In this document: positions 10,409 through 20,483 of the stretch, piece after piece
Position numbering within the stretch: the first letter of the stretch is position 1
Layout of the letters: every line of letters begins with the position of its first letter
DNA from: Formosa sp.
GTDB taxonomy: Bacteria; Bacteroidota; Bacteroidia; Flavobacteriales; Flavobacteriaceae
Assembly (NCBI GenBank): GCA_002684355.1
Contig: NYVA01000029.1
Location: 2,055 to 66,054, forward strand
Reading direction: 5' to 3'
Length of the DNA stretch: 64,000 nucleotides
Notes under the pieces: model-generated
What the model was told of the DNA's origin: nothing
The model's database searches: none
What the model saw: the letters and a program-made list of their open reading frames with translations, nothing else
Program-made: the position numbers and the translations under genes

Positions 10409-11545
10409 ATGAAAATAGGAATTGTTTGTTACCCAACCTTTGGCGGCAGTGGCGTGATTGCTACAGAACTCGGCTTAGAGTTGTCCCGAAAAGGGCATGA
10501 AGTTCATTTTATTACATACCGTCAGCCTGTACGGCTTGAACTGATCAGCGAAAATGTTCATTTTCACGAAGTTAATGTACCAGATTACCCATTATTTCAT
10601 TATCAGCCATATGAATTGGCATTGTCTAGTAAGATTGTGGACATGGTTAAAATTTATAAAATTGATCTGTTGCATGTGCATTATGCCATCCCACATGCCT
10701 ACGCGGGCTATATGGCTAAACAAATGTTGTATCAAGAAGGTATTATATTACCAATTGTTACCACTTTACACGGTACGGACATCACCCTTGTGGGAAGCCA
10801 TCCTTTTTACAAAACTGCGGTAACTTTTAGCATTAATAAATCCGATGCCGTTACATCAGTATCTCAAAGTTTAAAAGACGCAACCCAAAGGTTATTTCAG
10901 ACCCAAAAAGAGATCAACGTTATTCCAAATTTTATAGACTTGAATAAATATAAGGAGACTGTGAATTTATGTCCGAGAGGACTTTTGGCAAGCGCTGAAG
11001 AGCGCGTGATTACCCATGTGAGTAATTTTAGACCCGTAAAACGCATTCCAGATGTGATTCATGTTTTCAACAACATTCAAAAAGAAATCCCATCTAAATT
11101 GATGATGGTTGGAGAGGGACCCGAGCGTTCTTCTGCCGAACATCTCTGCGCACAACTTGGAATTCAAGACCGCGTGGTGTTTTTGGGTAACAGCAACGAG
11201 GTTAATAAAATTTTGTGTTCCAGTGATTTATTTCTTTTGCCTTCAGAAACTGAAAGTTTTGGACTGTCTGCCCTGGAAGCCATGGCGTCAGGCGTTCCTG
11301 TAATTTCAAGTGATACTGGTGGTTTACCAGAAGTCAACATTGATGGTCTCTCCGGTTTTTTAAGTCCAGTGGGGGATATAGAAAGTATGTCCAAAAATGC
11401 TCTTCATATTTTAAAAGATTCTGATACGCTTCAAAACTTTAAAACGGCCGCAAAAACTGTCGCTTCAAAATTTGGCATTCATCAAATCGTCTCCAGTTAC
11501 GAAGTGGTTTATGAAACTGCTCTAAAAAATTGTATCTCAATTTAG
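10409..11545 (+). CDS. bshA: N-acetyl-alpha-D-glucosaminyl L-malate synthase BshA (bacillithiol synthesis, GT4)
   Basis: MKIGIVCYPTFGGSGVIATELGLELSRKGHEVHFITYRQPVRL is a strong BshA N-terminus; start ATG 10409 lies just after the GH3 stop; E(7)E-type motif PSETESFGLSALEAMASG. Confidence 0.9.
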   Translation: MKIGIVCYPTFGGSGVIATELGLELSRKGHEVHFITYRQPVRLELISENVHFHEVNVPDYPLFHYQPYELALSSKIVDMVKIYKIDLLHVHYAIPHAYAGYMAKQMLYQEGIILPIVTTLHGTDITLVGSHPFYKTAVTFSINKSDAVTSVSQSLKDATQRLFQTQKEINVIPNFIDLNKYKETVNLCPRGLLASAEERVITHVSNFRPVKRIPDVIHVFNNIQKEIPSKLMMVGEGPERSSAEHLCAQLGIQDRVVFLGNSNEVNKILCSSDLFLLPSETESFGLSALEAMASGVPVISSDTGGLPEVNIDGLSGFLSPVGDIESMSKNALHILKDSDTLQNFKTAAKTVASKFGIHQIVSSYEVVYETALKNCISI

Positions 11546-11607
11546 TGGCTGCTAGCGCTTAATTTCTTAATTTTACATCTTAATATTAATCAAAAGGCTT
11601 TGTCATT

Positions 11608-12678
11608 ATGGGTGGAAATTCATTTGGAAATGTTTTTAAATTAACAACTTTTGGGGAATCCCACGGTCCTGCCATTGGTGGCGTGATTGATGGGTGCCCT
11701 GCAGGAGTTTCTATTGATTTTGATAAAATTCAACAAGAGATGGACCGCCGCAAGCCTGGCCAATCTAAGATTGTAACCCAGCGTAAAGAACCTGACACAG
11801 TTGCATTTCAATCCGGAATTTTTGAAGGCTTGACCACCGGTATGCCCATAGGATTTATCATTAAAAATACCGATCAAAAATCAAAGGATTACAGCCACAT
11901 CAAAGATGTATTTCGTCCCAGCCACGCCGATTTTACTTACAACGAAAAATACGGGCAAAGAGACTACAGAGGAGGCGGCCGCAGCTCGGCCAGAGAAACC
12001 GCTTGTCGTGTGGTTGCAGGTGCCATTGCAAAACAATTTTTAAGTGGTATTTCCATAACGGCTTATACTTCTTCCGTTGGAACCATATCATTGGGGGAGA
12101 ACCATCACAATTTGGATTTATCCAAGACCGAAAACAATATCGTCCGCTGTCCAGATATGGCGGTTGCTGAAGCCATGATTGCCAAAATAAATACCATTCG
12201 TAAAGAAGGCGATACTATTGGTGGTACCGTTTCCTGTGTCCTAAAAAATGTACCTGTTGGGCTCGGAGAGCCAGTCTACGACCGATTGCACGCCCAATTG
12301 GGTAAAGCCATGTTGTCTATTAATGCTGTCAAAGGGTTTGAGTATGGCTCTGGTTTTGAAGGTGTTAAAATGAAAGGCAGCGCCCATAATGATGCTTTTA
12401 ATGCTGATGGCACTACCAAGACCAACCATTCGGGTGGCATTCAAGGGGGTATCAGCAATGGAATGGATATATATTTTAATGTGGCTTTTAAACCTGTTGC
12501 CACTCTGATGCAATCTCAAGACACTATTGATAACGCTGGTAATTCGGTAAAAATGCATGGTAAGGGCCGTCACGACCCTTGTGTGGTGCCGCGTGCCGTA
12601 CCTATTGTAGAAGCCATGACAGCATTGGTCTTGGCAGATTTCACGCTGCTTAATCGTCTTTCAAAAAAAATATTATGA
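11608..12678 (+). CDS. aroC: Chorismate synthase
   Basis: [66 protein letters not shown]. Confidence 0.97.
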   Translation: MGGNSFGNVFKLTTFGESHGPAIGGVIDGCPAGVSIDFDKIQQEMDRRKPGQSKIVTQRKEPDTVAFQSGIFEGLTTGMPIGFIIKNTDQKSKDYSHIKDVFRPSHADFTYNEKYGQRDYRGGGRSSARETACRVVAGAIAKQFLSGISITAYTSSVGTISLGENHHNLDLSKTENNIVRCPDMAVAEAMIAKINTIRKEGDTIGGTVSCVLKNVPVGLGEPVYDRLHAQLGKAMLSINAVKGFEYGSGFEGVKMKGSAHNDAFNADGTTKTNHSGGIQGGISNGMDIYFNVAFKPVATLMQSQDTIDNAGNSVKMHGKGRHDPCVVPRAVPIVEAMTALVLADFTLLNRLSKKIL

Positions 12679-14000
12679 AATCTATGGCCTTGCATTGGAA
12701 AATATTAATTGGCATGCTTTTGGGCGTGATTTTTGGTTTTTTGATGCTTCAAATTGAATGGGGTGCTGCTTTTATTGCAGCATGGATCAAGCCTTTGGGA
12801 GCTATTTTTGTAAAGCTGCTCAAGTTAATTGCAGTGCCTTTGATTTTAGCATCTCTCATAAAAGGAATCTCAGACTTAAAAGACATTTCAAAATTTGCTT
12901 CTATTGGTTTAAAGACCATTGTTATTTACGTTTTGACTACCGTAGTGGCCATCAGCATTGGCTTGACTTTGGTTAATATTTTTAATCCTGGTGATGGGGT
13001 TTCAGACGCCACTATTTCTAAATTAACGGCAACCTATGCCAACAACAGCAGTGTGCAAGGCAAGATTGCAGAGGCTGGCCGCCAGCAAGACAGCGGTCCA
13101 CTTGATTTTGTAGTAGATATGGTTCCAGAAAATGCGTTTTCTGCCCTTAGCAACAACAAATTGATGTTGCAAGTTATTTTTCTGTCTATTTTCTTGGGAA
13201 TTTCTTTATTGCTTATTGGCGAGAAACGCGCCAAACCGTTAAAAGATGTATTTGATTCTCTGAATAATGTGGTTTTAAAAATGGTAGACTTGATTATGTT
13301 AACAGCCCCTTATGCTGTGTTTGCGCTTTTGGCCAATGTTGTGGTTTCATCAGGTGATCCAGAACTTTTATATGCACTTTTGTTTTACGCTTATGTCGTT
13401 GTGGGCGGTTTACTTTTAATGGTCTGTTTTTATCTTCTTGTTTTGGCTTTTGTGGTCAAAAAGAATCCCTTTTGGTTTTTAAAGCAAATTAGTCCCGCGC
13501 AATTGCTGGCCTTTTCAACCAGCAGCAGTGCTGCCACGCTTCCAGTGACCATGGAACGGGTGGAGGAGCATGTTGGTGTTGACAAGGAAGTGTCTAGTTT
13601 TGTGCTGCCAGTTGGTGCAACCATCAATATGGATGGAACCAGCCTTTACCAAGCAGTTGCCGCTGTTTTTATCGCACAAGCGCTTAATTTTGATCTGACA
13701 TTTGCAGACCAATTGATGATTGTACTTACCGCTCTTTTGGCCTCCATAGGTAGTGCGGCTGTGCCCGGTGCTGGCATGGTGATGTTGGTCATTGTTTTAG
13801 AATCTGTGGGCTTTCCAGCAGACAAGCTGGCCATTGGATTGGCCTTGATTTTTGCGGTAGACCGACCTCTGGATATGTGCAGGACGGTTATTAATGTCAC
13901 TGGAGATGCTACAGTTTCTACCCTCATTGCCAAACTTGAAGGTAAACTGCACCACCCTAAGCCTAAAGACTGGGACGATCATTTAGAAGCTGTGAAGTGA
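12675..14000 (+). CDS. Dicarboxylate/amino acid:cation symporter (DAACS family)
   Basis: [44 protein letters not shown]; multiple TM helices. Confidence 0.93.
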   Translation: MKSMALHWKILIGMLLGVIFGFLMLQIEWGAAFIAAWIKPLGAIFVKLLKLIAVPLILASLIKGISDLKDISKFASIGLKTIVIYVLTTVVAISIGLTLVNIFNPGDGVSDATISKLTATYANNSSVQGKIAEAGRQQDSGPLDFVVDMVPENAFSALSNNKLMLQVIFLSIFLGISLLLIGEKRAKPLKDVFDSLNNVVLKMVDLIMLTAPYAVFALLANVVVSSGDPELLYALLFYAYVVVGGLLLMVCFYLLVLAFVVKKNPFWFLKQISPAQLLAFSTSSSAATLPVTMERVEEHVGVDKEVSSFVLPVGATINMDGTSLYQAVAAVFIAQALNFDLTFADQLMIVLTALLASIGSAAVPGAGMVMLVIVLESVGFPADKLAIGLALIFAVDRPLDMCRTVINVTGDATVSTLIAKLEGKLHHPKPKDWDDHLEAVK

Positions 14001-14069
14001 TTTAAATATGAGGATGGATGAATTCAATTTTCATCTGCTACCCCTTGAAAGCTAATGAATGAATGATTT

Positions 14070-14323
14070 TTATTTTGGAAGAACAGGTTCGAAAGGGTTT
14101 AGAGTCTCGTCTTTGTAATTAGCATCGCTAAGCATTACTCTCTCTTTTGAAAAATCTTCTTTATCGGCCATTGTCAACCCTTTTAAAAAGGTCTTTTTTG
14201 CTGCAATTTTATGTTCGGTTTTGTCCGAACTTTCAGTGGTTTTGTTTTCTTTATTTTGCATGCAAGAACTTAAGGATATTGCCAGTGATATAATTCCAAT
14301 TGTGATAATTTTGTCAGTTTCAT
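14070..14323 (-). CDS. Small putative lipoprotein with an apparent 1-nt frameshift in the signal peptide
   Basis: ORF 14070..14261 continues upstream in frame as IITIGIISLAISLSSC (lipobox LSSC) without a start. The matching start MKLTK (ATG 14323) is in the neighbouring frame; one extra A in the AAAA run (14309-14312, shown as TTTT on +) would join them. Confidence 0.55.
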
Positions 14324-14484
14324 TTTATGTAGTTTTTGGGTTTTTATTATTGTTTTAATAGCCTACATTCGAAGACCGCATTCGAATTAGACACCAAATA
14401 TTTTATTTGGTCACGTATTATGGTTGAAATTTTAAATTATTAAGCCGTTAGATAACGCTTTTTCTGCTCTTTTTAGTATAGTGT

Positions 14485-15342
14485 TTAAAGCAGTGCTCTT
14501 AGTTGATTAATGTCTAATTTTTGAGAAATCAGCTTTAATTCTAAGAGTTTGTTTTGTACATTTTCGAGGGTCTCTTTTTGGATGTTCTTTTGAGACCATT
14601 TGGTTTGCGCAAGCCATGCTTGGACATCTTCGCGCTTTTGCCCATAGCGTTTGGAGAGGATTGTTTCAATGCCTGCAATATTTTTGAATTCTTTGGTGAT
14701 GGGATTGATGGTTTCAAGAATCGATCTCAGTGTGAAAGTTTCATTTTCAATGAATGAATCCGTAGCTGCAATTACAAAACACGGCCAGGTGGTAGGGCAC
14801 TCACCAATGCGTCTAAAAACACCACTGTCAACCAAGGGCTTGGTTGTGTATTTTTCCCACAGAAAGTAATCGGCTTCACTTTCTCTAAGTGCCTTAACAC
14901 CACCCTCTAAATTTTTAATGATTTTAAAATGTAATTCCCTTGTTGTATTCCAACCCAGTTTTTCTGCCTGTAAATATGCCATGAGATGTGAGCCTGAACC
15001 CATGCGACTTATAGCTGCTTGAGTGTTTTTTAACTCAGAAGCTTTGGTGTAGTTTGATCCAGTAGCGACATGAACCCCCCATATCAAAGGCGATTCAACA
15101 AAAGTTTGTACAATTTTAGTTGAAATACCATCCGAGATTGCTTTAATGATACCCTCTGTTAAAACGATGGCCATATCTATGGAATTCTGTTTTAGCAATT
15201 CAGTCATTTGTCCAGTTCCCCCCGGACAGTCCACCCAACGTAAATCAATGCCTTGAGCTTTAAATGCATTTTTTTTTAAGCCAATATACCAAGCATAATT
15301 AAAGTGTTCTGGAACCCCGCCAATGCGTACTGTTTTCATCAA
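14485..15342 (-). CDS. Type-2 periplasmic-binding-protein-fold (NrtA/SsuA/Thi5-like) protein without signal peptide
   Basis: VRIGGVPEHFNYAWYIGLKKNAFKAQGIDLRWVDCPGGTGQMTELLKQNSIDMAIVLTEG matches the SBP-like fold pattern; N-terminus is not hydrophobic. Confidence 0.75.
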   Translation of the reverse strand: MMKTVRIGGVPEHFNYAWYIGLKKNAFKAQGIDLRWVDCPGGTGQMTELLKQNSIDMAIVLTEGIIKAISDGISTKIVQTFVESPLIWGVHVATGSNYTKASELKNTQAAISRMGSGSHLMAYLQAEKLGWNTTRELHFKIIKNLEGGVKALRESEADYFLWEKYTTKPLVDSGVFRRIGECPTTWPCFVIAATDSFIENETFTLRSILETINPITKEFKNIAGIETILSKRYGQKREDVQAWLAQTKWSQKNIQKETLENVQNKLLELKLISQKLDINQLRALL

Positions 15343-16208
15343 TCTATTAATTTATCCAGGGTGTATTGAATGAGTGCATCAATTGTTTTTTCAGGGGAAT
15401 TGCTAAAGGTGCCATTGGTCCTGTTGGCCAAGATGGCGTTCATGGAACAGGCTTGGTGTCCTAATAATTTCGAAAGCCCAAAAATGGCAGAGGTTTCCAT
15501 TTCAAAATTGGTGATTTTAAAGCCTTCAAAAGTAAAATTTTGGAGATTTTTCAAGAATTTAGAATCGCTGGGTGTCAGTCGCAATTTCCGTCCCTGAGGC
15601 GCGTAAAAGCCACCGCAAGTAGCGGTAATTCCCTTTAAAATATTTTTGCTAATTAATTGATTTTCTATTGATTTATCACCCTCTACTAAAACAGGTTGTG
15701 CGCGTTCTTTTTTCCAATTACTGTGCTTGACAAAAGCCTGCTCAAAAGCTTTATTTTGAATGCTTTGAGTTTTATAAGCTTGAAGCATACCATTCAAGTC
15801 TAAGCCATGGGTACTTAATAAAAAAGAATCCACTGGAATTTCATTTTGCAAAGCTCCTGAAGTACCAATGCGAACAATTCTAAGCGATGTGAGTTCCAAT
15901 TTCACTTGGCGGGATTTAAAATCAATATTAACCAGCGCATCCAACTCGTTCAATACAATATCTATATTGTCTGCCCCGATGCCAGTGGAAATCACAGTAA
16001 TGCGTTGGTTTCTCAAAGTACCAGTATGGGTTTTAAACTCTCTTTTGTGCTGTCTAAAATCAATGGTATCAAAGTGGGCAGAAACTTGATCCACGCGGTC
16101 TGGATCACCTACTGTGATGACCGTGGATGCTAAGTCCTTGGGTTTGAGATGCAGGTGGTAAACGCTGCCATCAGAATTTAAAATAAGTTCAGAATCTTTA
16201 ATGCTCAT
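15339..16208 (-). CDS. Nucleoside phosphorylase family protein
   Basis: VITVGDPDRVDQVSAHFD, VISTGIGADNIDIVLNELDAL, RIGTSGALQ, NFEMETSAIFGL. Confidence 0.88.
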   Translation of the reverse strand: MSIKDSELILNSDGSVYHLHLKPKDLASTVITVGDPDRVDQVSAHFDTIDFRQHKREFKTHTGTLRNQRITVISTGIGADNIDIVLNELDALVNIDFKSRQVKLELTSLRIVRIGTSGALQNEIPVDSFLLSTHGLDLNGMLQAYKTQSIQNKAFEQAFVKHSNWKKERAQPVLVEGDKSIENQLISKNILKGITATCGGFYAPQGRKLRLTPSDSKFLKNLQNFTFEGFKITNFEMETSAIFGLSKLLGHQACSMNAILANRTNGTFSNSPEKTIDALIQYTLDKLID

Positions 16209-16218
16209 AATGATTCAA

Positions 16219-16545
16219 TTAACCTCCTACACGTTTGACATTAAATCCCATTTTTTTGAGTAAAACCATAATTTGATCTCTGTAGTCGCCTTGAATAATA
16301 ATGGCTTCATTTTTATAGCTACCGCCCACACTAAAGTTCTTTTTTAGTTTTGAAGTCAGTTTCTTAAAATCTGTGTCTGCACCGGTATAACCTTCTACAA
16401 TTGTAATCGGCTTCCCTTTTCGTTTTTCATATTTGCAAATGAGAGGGTCGTCTTGTAACCAAAAGTCAGGCTTGGATACTGGGGGTTGTTGTTCCGATAC
16501 TTTATGTTCGGGAAATAAGTCTTTAAGTTGGTCTCTTAAATCCAT
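16219..16545 (-). CDS. SUI1/eIF1-like translation factor family protein
   Basis: RKGKPITIVEGYTGADTDFKKLTSKLKKNFSVGGSYKNEAIIIQGDYRDQIMVLLKKMGF. Confidence 0.87.
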   Translation of the reverse strand: MDLRDQLKDLFPEHKVSEQQPPVSKPDFWLQDDPLICKYEKRKGKPITIVEGYTGADTDFKKLTSKLKKNFSVGGSYKNEAIIIQGDYRDQIMVLLKKMGFNVKRVGG

Positions 16546-17495
16546 TATTTTTTGGTTAACCCCAGTTCTTTTAGACGTTCGTTAAGAAAATCACCTGCTG
16601 TGATGTCTTCAAACTGTTTGGGGTTGTCCGCATCAATACAGCTTTCTAAAACATCCAATTTCATAGCGCTAATAGGATGCATAAAAAACGGAATTGAATA
16701 ACGCGATTGGCCCCAAGCTTCCTTTGGAGGGTTTTTTACTCTGTGTATGGTTGATTTTAATTTGTTGTTGGTATGTCGCGAAAGCATGTCTCCAACATTA
16801 ATCATAAGTTCATCCGCTTTTGCGATGGCATCAATCCATTCGCCTTGGTGGTTTTGAACCTGAAGTCCACGTCCTTGTGCTCCCATTAAAAGCGTTATTA
16901 GGTTGATATCTCCATGGGCTGCTGCGCGTTCTGCCTTTTCTGGAGCCTCAGTAATGGGAGGGTAGTGGATGGGTCTTAAAATACTGTTGCCATTGTGAAT
17001 AAAGGCATCGAAATAGGTTTCCTCTAAGTCTAAATGCAAAGCCAATGCGCGCAAAACATATTTCGCTGTTTTTTCCAGCATTCTATAGGTTTCTTTTCCA
17101 ACAGTATTAAAATTTTTAAGTTCTTTAACTTCTACATTGGGATGGTATTCTTTTTCCAATTCAGGATCATCTTCCACAAATTGTCCAAAGTGCCAAAATT
17201 CTTTTAAATCTCCTTGCTTACGTCCTTTGGCACTTTCCTTTCCAAAAGATACATAGCCACGCTGCCCCCCAATGCCTGAAATTTCGTATTGTCGCTTTTT
17301 AGCGACCGGTAGATCAAAAAAAGTTTTAATTTCGGAATAAAGAGACGTAACAAGTGAGTCTTTAAGAAAGTGACCTTTAAGCGCCACGAAGCCAATGGAT
17401 TCGTAAGCATCGCCAATTTCAGATACAAATTTTTGTTTTAAAGCCACGTCTTCAGAAAGAAAATCGTTGAGGTCTACACTTGGAATTTTTTTCAT
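16545..17495 (-). CDS. 2-oxoglutarate/Fe(II) oxygenase, isopenicillin N synthase-like
   Basis: Iron ligands HGD and STIHRV, AAHGDINLITLLMGAQGRGLQVQ; Met at 17495 chosen over upstream 17516. Confidence 0.87.
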   Translation of the reverse strand: MKKIPSVDLNDFLSEDVALKQKFVSEIGDAYESIGFVALKGHFLKDSLVTSLYSEIKTFFDLPVAKKRQYEISGIGGQRGYVSFGKESAKGRKQGDLKEFWHFGQFVEDDPELEKEYHPNVEVKELKNFNTVGKETYRMLEKTAKYVLRALALHLDLEETYFDAFIHNGNSILRPIHYPPITEAPEKAERAAAHGDINLITLLMGAQGRGLQVQNHQGEWIDAIAKADELMINVGDMLSRHTNNKLKSTIHRVKNPPKEAWGQSRYSIPFFMHPISAMKLDVLESCIDADNPKQFEDITAGDFLNERLKELGLTKK

Positions 17496-17611
17496 AACAT
17501 AAAGAATACTCTGCAAATATATAAAATCAATTGCTTATTTAATAACCCCTTAGAAATAGGGTCTTAAGTTCGTTTTTATTTATTAAATTTGAATCATACT
17601 TCATATCTAAT

Positions 17612-19603
17612 TTGTTGAAACCGCCATTTTCATATTCATCATTTAAAGTTTCAAAAGAGCAGCAAAGATCGCTTTATTTTAACATGCTGAAGTCTCGAAT
17701 GATTGAAGAAAAAATGCTGATTCTATTGCGTCAAGGAAAAATCTCCAAGTGGTTTTCTGGCATTGGTCAAGAAGCTATATCGGTTGGGGTAACCTCAGCG
17801 CTTCATAAGGATGAATACATAATGCCCATGCATCGCAATTTGGGGGTTTTTACAACAAGAGAAATCCCTTTACAACGACTGTTTGCTCAATGGCAAGGTA
17901 AGGCCAGTGGTTTCACAAAAGGTAGAGACCGTTCTTTTCATTTTGGAACCCAAGCTTATAAAATTGTTGGAATGATTTCGCATCTAGGCCCTCAATTGGG
18001 GGTGGCCGATGGTATTGCATTGTCTCATATTTTAAAAAAAGAAGCCAGACTCACCGCTGTATTTTCTGGAGAAGGGGGCACAAGTGAGGGTGATTTTCAC
18101 GAAGCTTTAAATGTGGCCTCTGTTTGGAATTTACCAGTCTTATTTTGCATTGAAAATAATGGGTATGGACTGTCCACCCCTACGGCCGAACAGTACAATT
18201 GTGAACACATTGCCGATCGAGGTAAAGGCTATGGAATGGAGTCCCACATTATAGAAGGGAATAATATCTTGGAGGTCTATTCCAAAGTGACTGGAATCGC
18301 AAAAAGTGTTCGTAAAAATCCGCGCCCCGTGCTTTTGGAATTTAAAACTTTTAGACGCCGTGGTCACGAAGAAGCAAGTGGTACCAAATACGTCCCTGAT
18401 GAATTGATAGAAACATGGGAGTTTAAAGATCCAATTGCAAATTTTGAAGCGTATTTAATCAAAGAAGGTGCGATAAATTCTGAAAAAATAAAGCAGACCC
18501 GTTCTGAAATTTCTGAGGAAATTCAAACGGGGCTACAACTGGCTTTTAATGAGGCGGCGGTCACTGCGGATTTAGAAACAGAACTAAAAGATGTTTATAA
18601 GGCGTATAATTTTCAAGAAATAACGCCAAAAAATGAGAGCGTTGAACAACGGTTTGTTGATGCGATTTCTGAAGGTCTAAAACAGGCTATGGAAATGCAT
18701 CAAGATTTGGTGTTGATGGGACAAGATATCGCTGAATATGGAGGTGTTTTTAAAATCACTGAAGGGTTTGTAGAATTATTTGGCAAAGCGCGTGTGCGAA
18801 ATACACCTATTTGTGAGTCTGCCATTATTGAAACGGCTATGGGGCTTTCCATTGCGGGTCTAAAATCGGTCGTTGAATTGCAATTTGCTGATTTTATAAG
18901 TTCTGGATTCAATCCTGTGGTTAATTATTTAGCAAAATCACACTACCGCTGGGGTCAAGAAGCCAATATTGTTTTGAGAATGCCTTGTGGGGCAGGCGTT
19001 GGTGCTGGGCCTTTTCATTCTCAAACCAATGAAGCTTGGTTTACCAAAACCCCAGGTCTTAAAGTGGTTTATCCGGCATTTCCTTACGACGCTAAAGGCT
19101 TGTTAACCGCTGCTATCGAAGATCCTAATCCAATCTTATTTTTTGAGCACAAGGCGCTTTACAGAAGCATACGTCAAGAGGTTCCCATAGATTACTACAC
19201 CCTTCCAATAGGCAAAGCATCTATTTTAAAGGAAGGCGAAGCAGTCACTATTATAGCCTACGGTGCCGCTGTGCATTGGGCTTTGGAAACTTTAAAAAAT
19301 AACCCTTCCATAAATGCAGATTTAATTGACTTGCGATCTTTGCAGCCCTTGGATTATGACTGTATTTTAAAATCTCTCAAAAAAACCAACCGCGTTATCA
19401 TTTTACAAGAAGATTCTTTGTTTGGTGGCATTGCCAGCGATATCTCGGCTTATATCATGGAAAATGCATTTGAATTTTTAGATGCTCCAGTCCAGCGCGT
19501 TGGAAGTCTAGACACCCCCATACCATTTGCAAGTTCGTTGGAACAGCAGTATCTTGCAAAGTGTAATTTTGAGACGGCTCTCAAAGCGCTTTTAAACTAT
19601 TAA
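17612..19603 (+). CDS. 2-oxoacid dehydrogenase E1, fused alpha and beta subunits
   Basis: N-terminal E1-alpha ThDP region (GEGGTSEGDFHEALNVASVWNLPVLFCIENNGYGLSTP) followed by E1-beta (VLMGQDIAEYGGVFKITEGF, SAIIETAMGLSIAGL). Confidence 0.92.
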   Translation: MLKPPFSYSSFKVSKEQQRSLYFNMLKSRMIEEKMLILLRQGKISKWFSGIGQEAISVGVTSALHKDEYIMPMHRNLGVFTTREIPLQRLFAQWQGKASGFTKGRDRSFHFGTQAYKIVGMISHLGPQLGVADGIALSHILKKEARLTAVFSGEGGTSEGDFHEALNVASVWNLPVLFCIENNGYGLSTPTAEQYNCEHIADRGKGYGMESHIIEGNNILEVYSKVTGIAKSVRKNPRPVLLEFKTFRRRGHEEASGTKYVPDELIETWEFKDPIANFEAYLIKEGAINSEKIKQTRSEISEEIQTGLQLAFNEAAVTADLETELKDVYKAYNFQEITPKNESVEQRFVDAISEGLKQAMEMHQDLVLMGQDIAEYGGVFKITEGFVELFGKARVRNTPICESAIIETAMGLSIAGLKSVVELQFADFISSGFNPVVNYLAKSHYRWGQEANIVLRMPCGAGVGAGPFHSQTNEAWFTKTPGLKVVYPAFPYDAKGLLTAAIEDPNPILFFEHKALYRSIRQEVPIDYYTLPIGKASILKEGEAVTIIAYGAAVHWALETLKNNPSINADLIDLRSLQPLDYDCILKSLKKTNRVIILQEDSLFGGIASDISAYIMENAFEFLDAPVQRVGSLDTPIPFASSLEQQYLAKCNFETALKALLNY

Positions 19604-20479
19604 ATGGATTATTTAAATCTTTTTTTTGATGCTTTTATTGGCACCTTGAACTGGACTTGTCGCTCCATAACCTTTGATGTGCCTTGGAGCCGAAATTATT
19701 TTTGGGGCCTTATTTTAATCTCTCTATTTGTTTTTTCCTTAGAACTTCTATTCCCATGGCGTAAAACCCAAAAAGTCATTCGGAAAGATTTTTGGTTGGA
19801 CGGTTTTTATATGTTCTTCAATTTCTTTGTTTTCAGCCTCTTTATCAGTGGTTTTTATAAATGTATCTCTAAATTTTCAAATGAAGTTTTGAATTTAAAA
19901 GCGAACAGTTTGGCTGTTTTAGACCTGTCTAATTTCAGTCCCGTTCTGCAGTTGCTTGTATTTTTTGTAGTCCTGGATTTTGTACAGTGGTTTACCCACA
20001 CCCTGATGCACCGCTTTGAATTCTTGTGGCGGTTTCATAAAGTACACCATTCTGTAAAAGAAATGGGCTTCTCTGCCCACTTACGTTACCATTGGATGGA
20101 AAACGTTTTGTACAAACCTTTGAAAGTTTTGGCGCTGATGTTATTGGGGGGCTTTGAACCCGAACAAGCCTATATCATTCACTTTTTTGCCATAACAATT
20201 GGCCATCTAAATCATGCCAACCTAAAATTGGATTACGGTCCTTTTCGTTATGTATTTAACAACCCTATTATGCATTTGTACCACCATGCTTATGCGCTTC
20301 CTGAGCGCTTCAAAAAAGGAGTTAATTTCGCAATTAGCTTGAGTGTATGGGATTATCTTTTTAAAACTAGTTATGTTCCCGAAGCAGATAAAAACATCAT
20401 GCTAGGATACGAGGACGATCACAAAATGCCTAGCTCATTTTGGGGCCAACTTCGTTACGGATTTCGCTCAAAAGATTAA
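19604..20479 (+). CDS. Sterol desaturase/fatty acid hydroxylase family protein
   Basis: His boxes HTLMH, HKVHH and HLYHHAY plus TM helices. Confidence 0.9.
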   Translation: MDYLNLFFDAFIGTLNWTCRSITFDVPWSRNYFWGLILISLFVFSLELLFPWRKTQKVIRKDFWLDGFYMFFNFFVFSLFISGFYKCISKFSNEVLNLKANSLAVLDLSNFSPVLQLLVFFVVLDFVQWFTHTLMHRFEFLWRFHKVHHSVKEMGFSAHLRYHWMENVLYKPLKVLALMLLGGFEPEQAYIIHFFAITIGHLNHANLKLDYGPFRYVFNNPIMHLYHHAYALPERFKKGVNFAISLSVWDYLFKTSYVPEADKNIMLGYEDDHKMPSSFWGQLRYGFRSKD

Positions 20480-20483
20480 ATAA

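Noticed and set aside
13034-13982. Cluster of minus-strand ORFs inside the symporter gene (13034..13234, 13430..13627, 13515..13712, 13646..13933, 13797..13982)
   Set aside because: Shadow ORFs antisense to a clear DAACS transporter; no independent coding signal.
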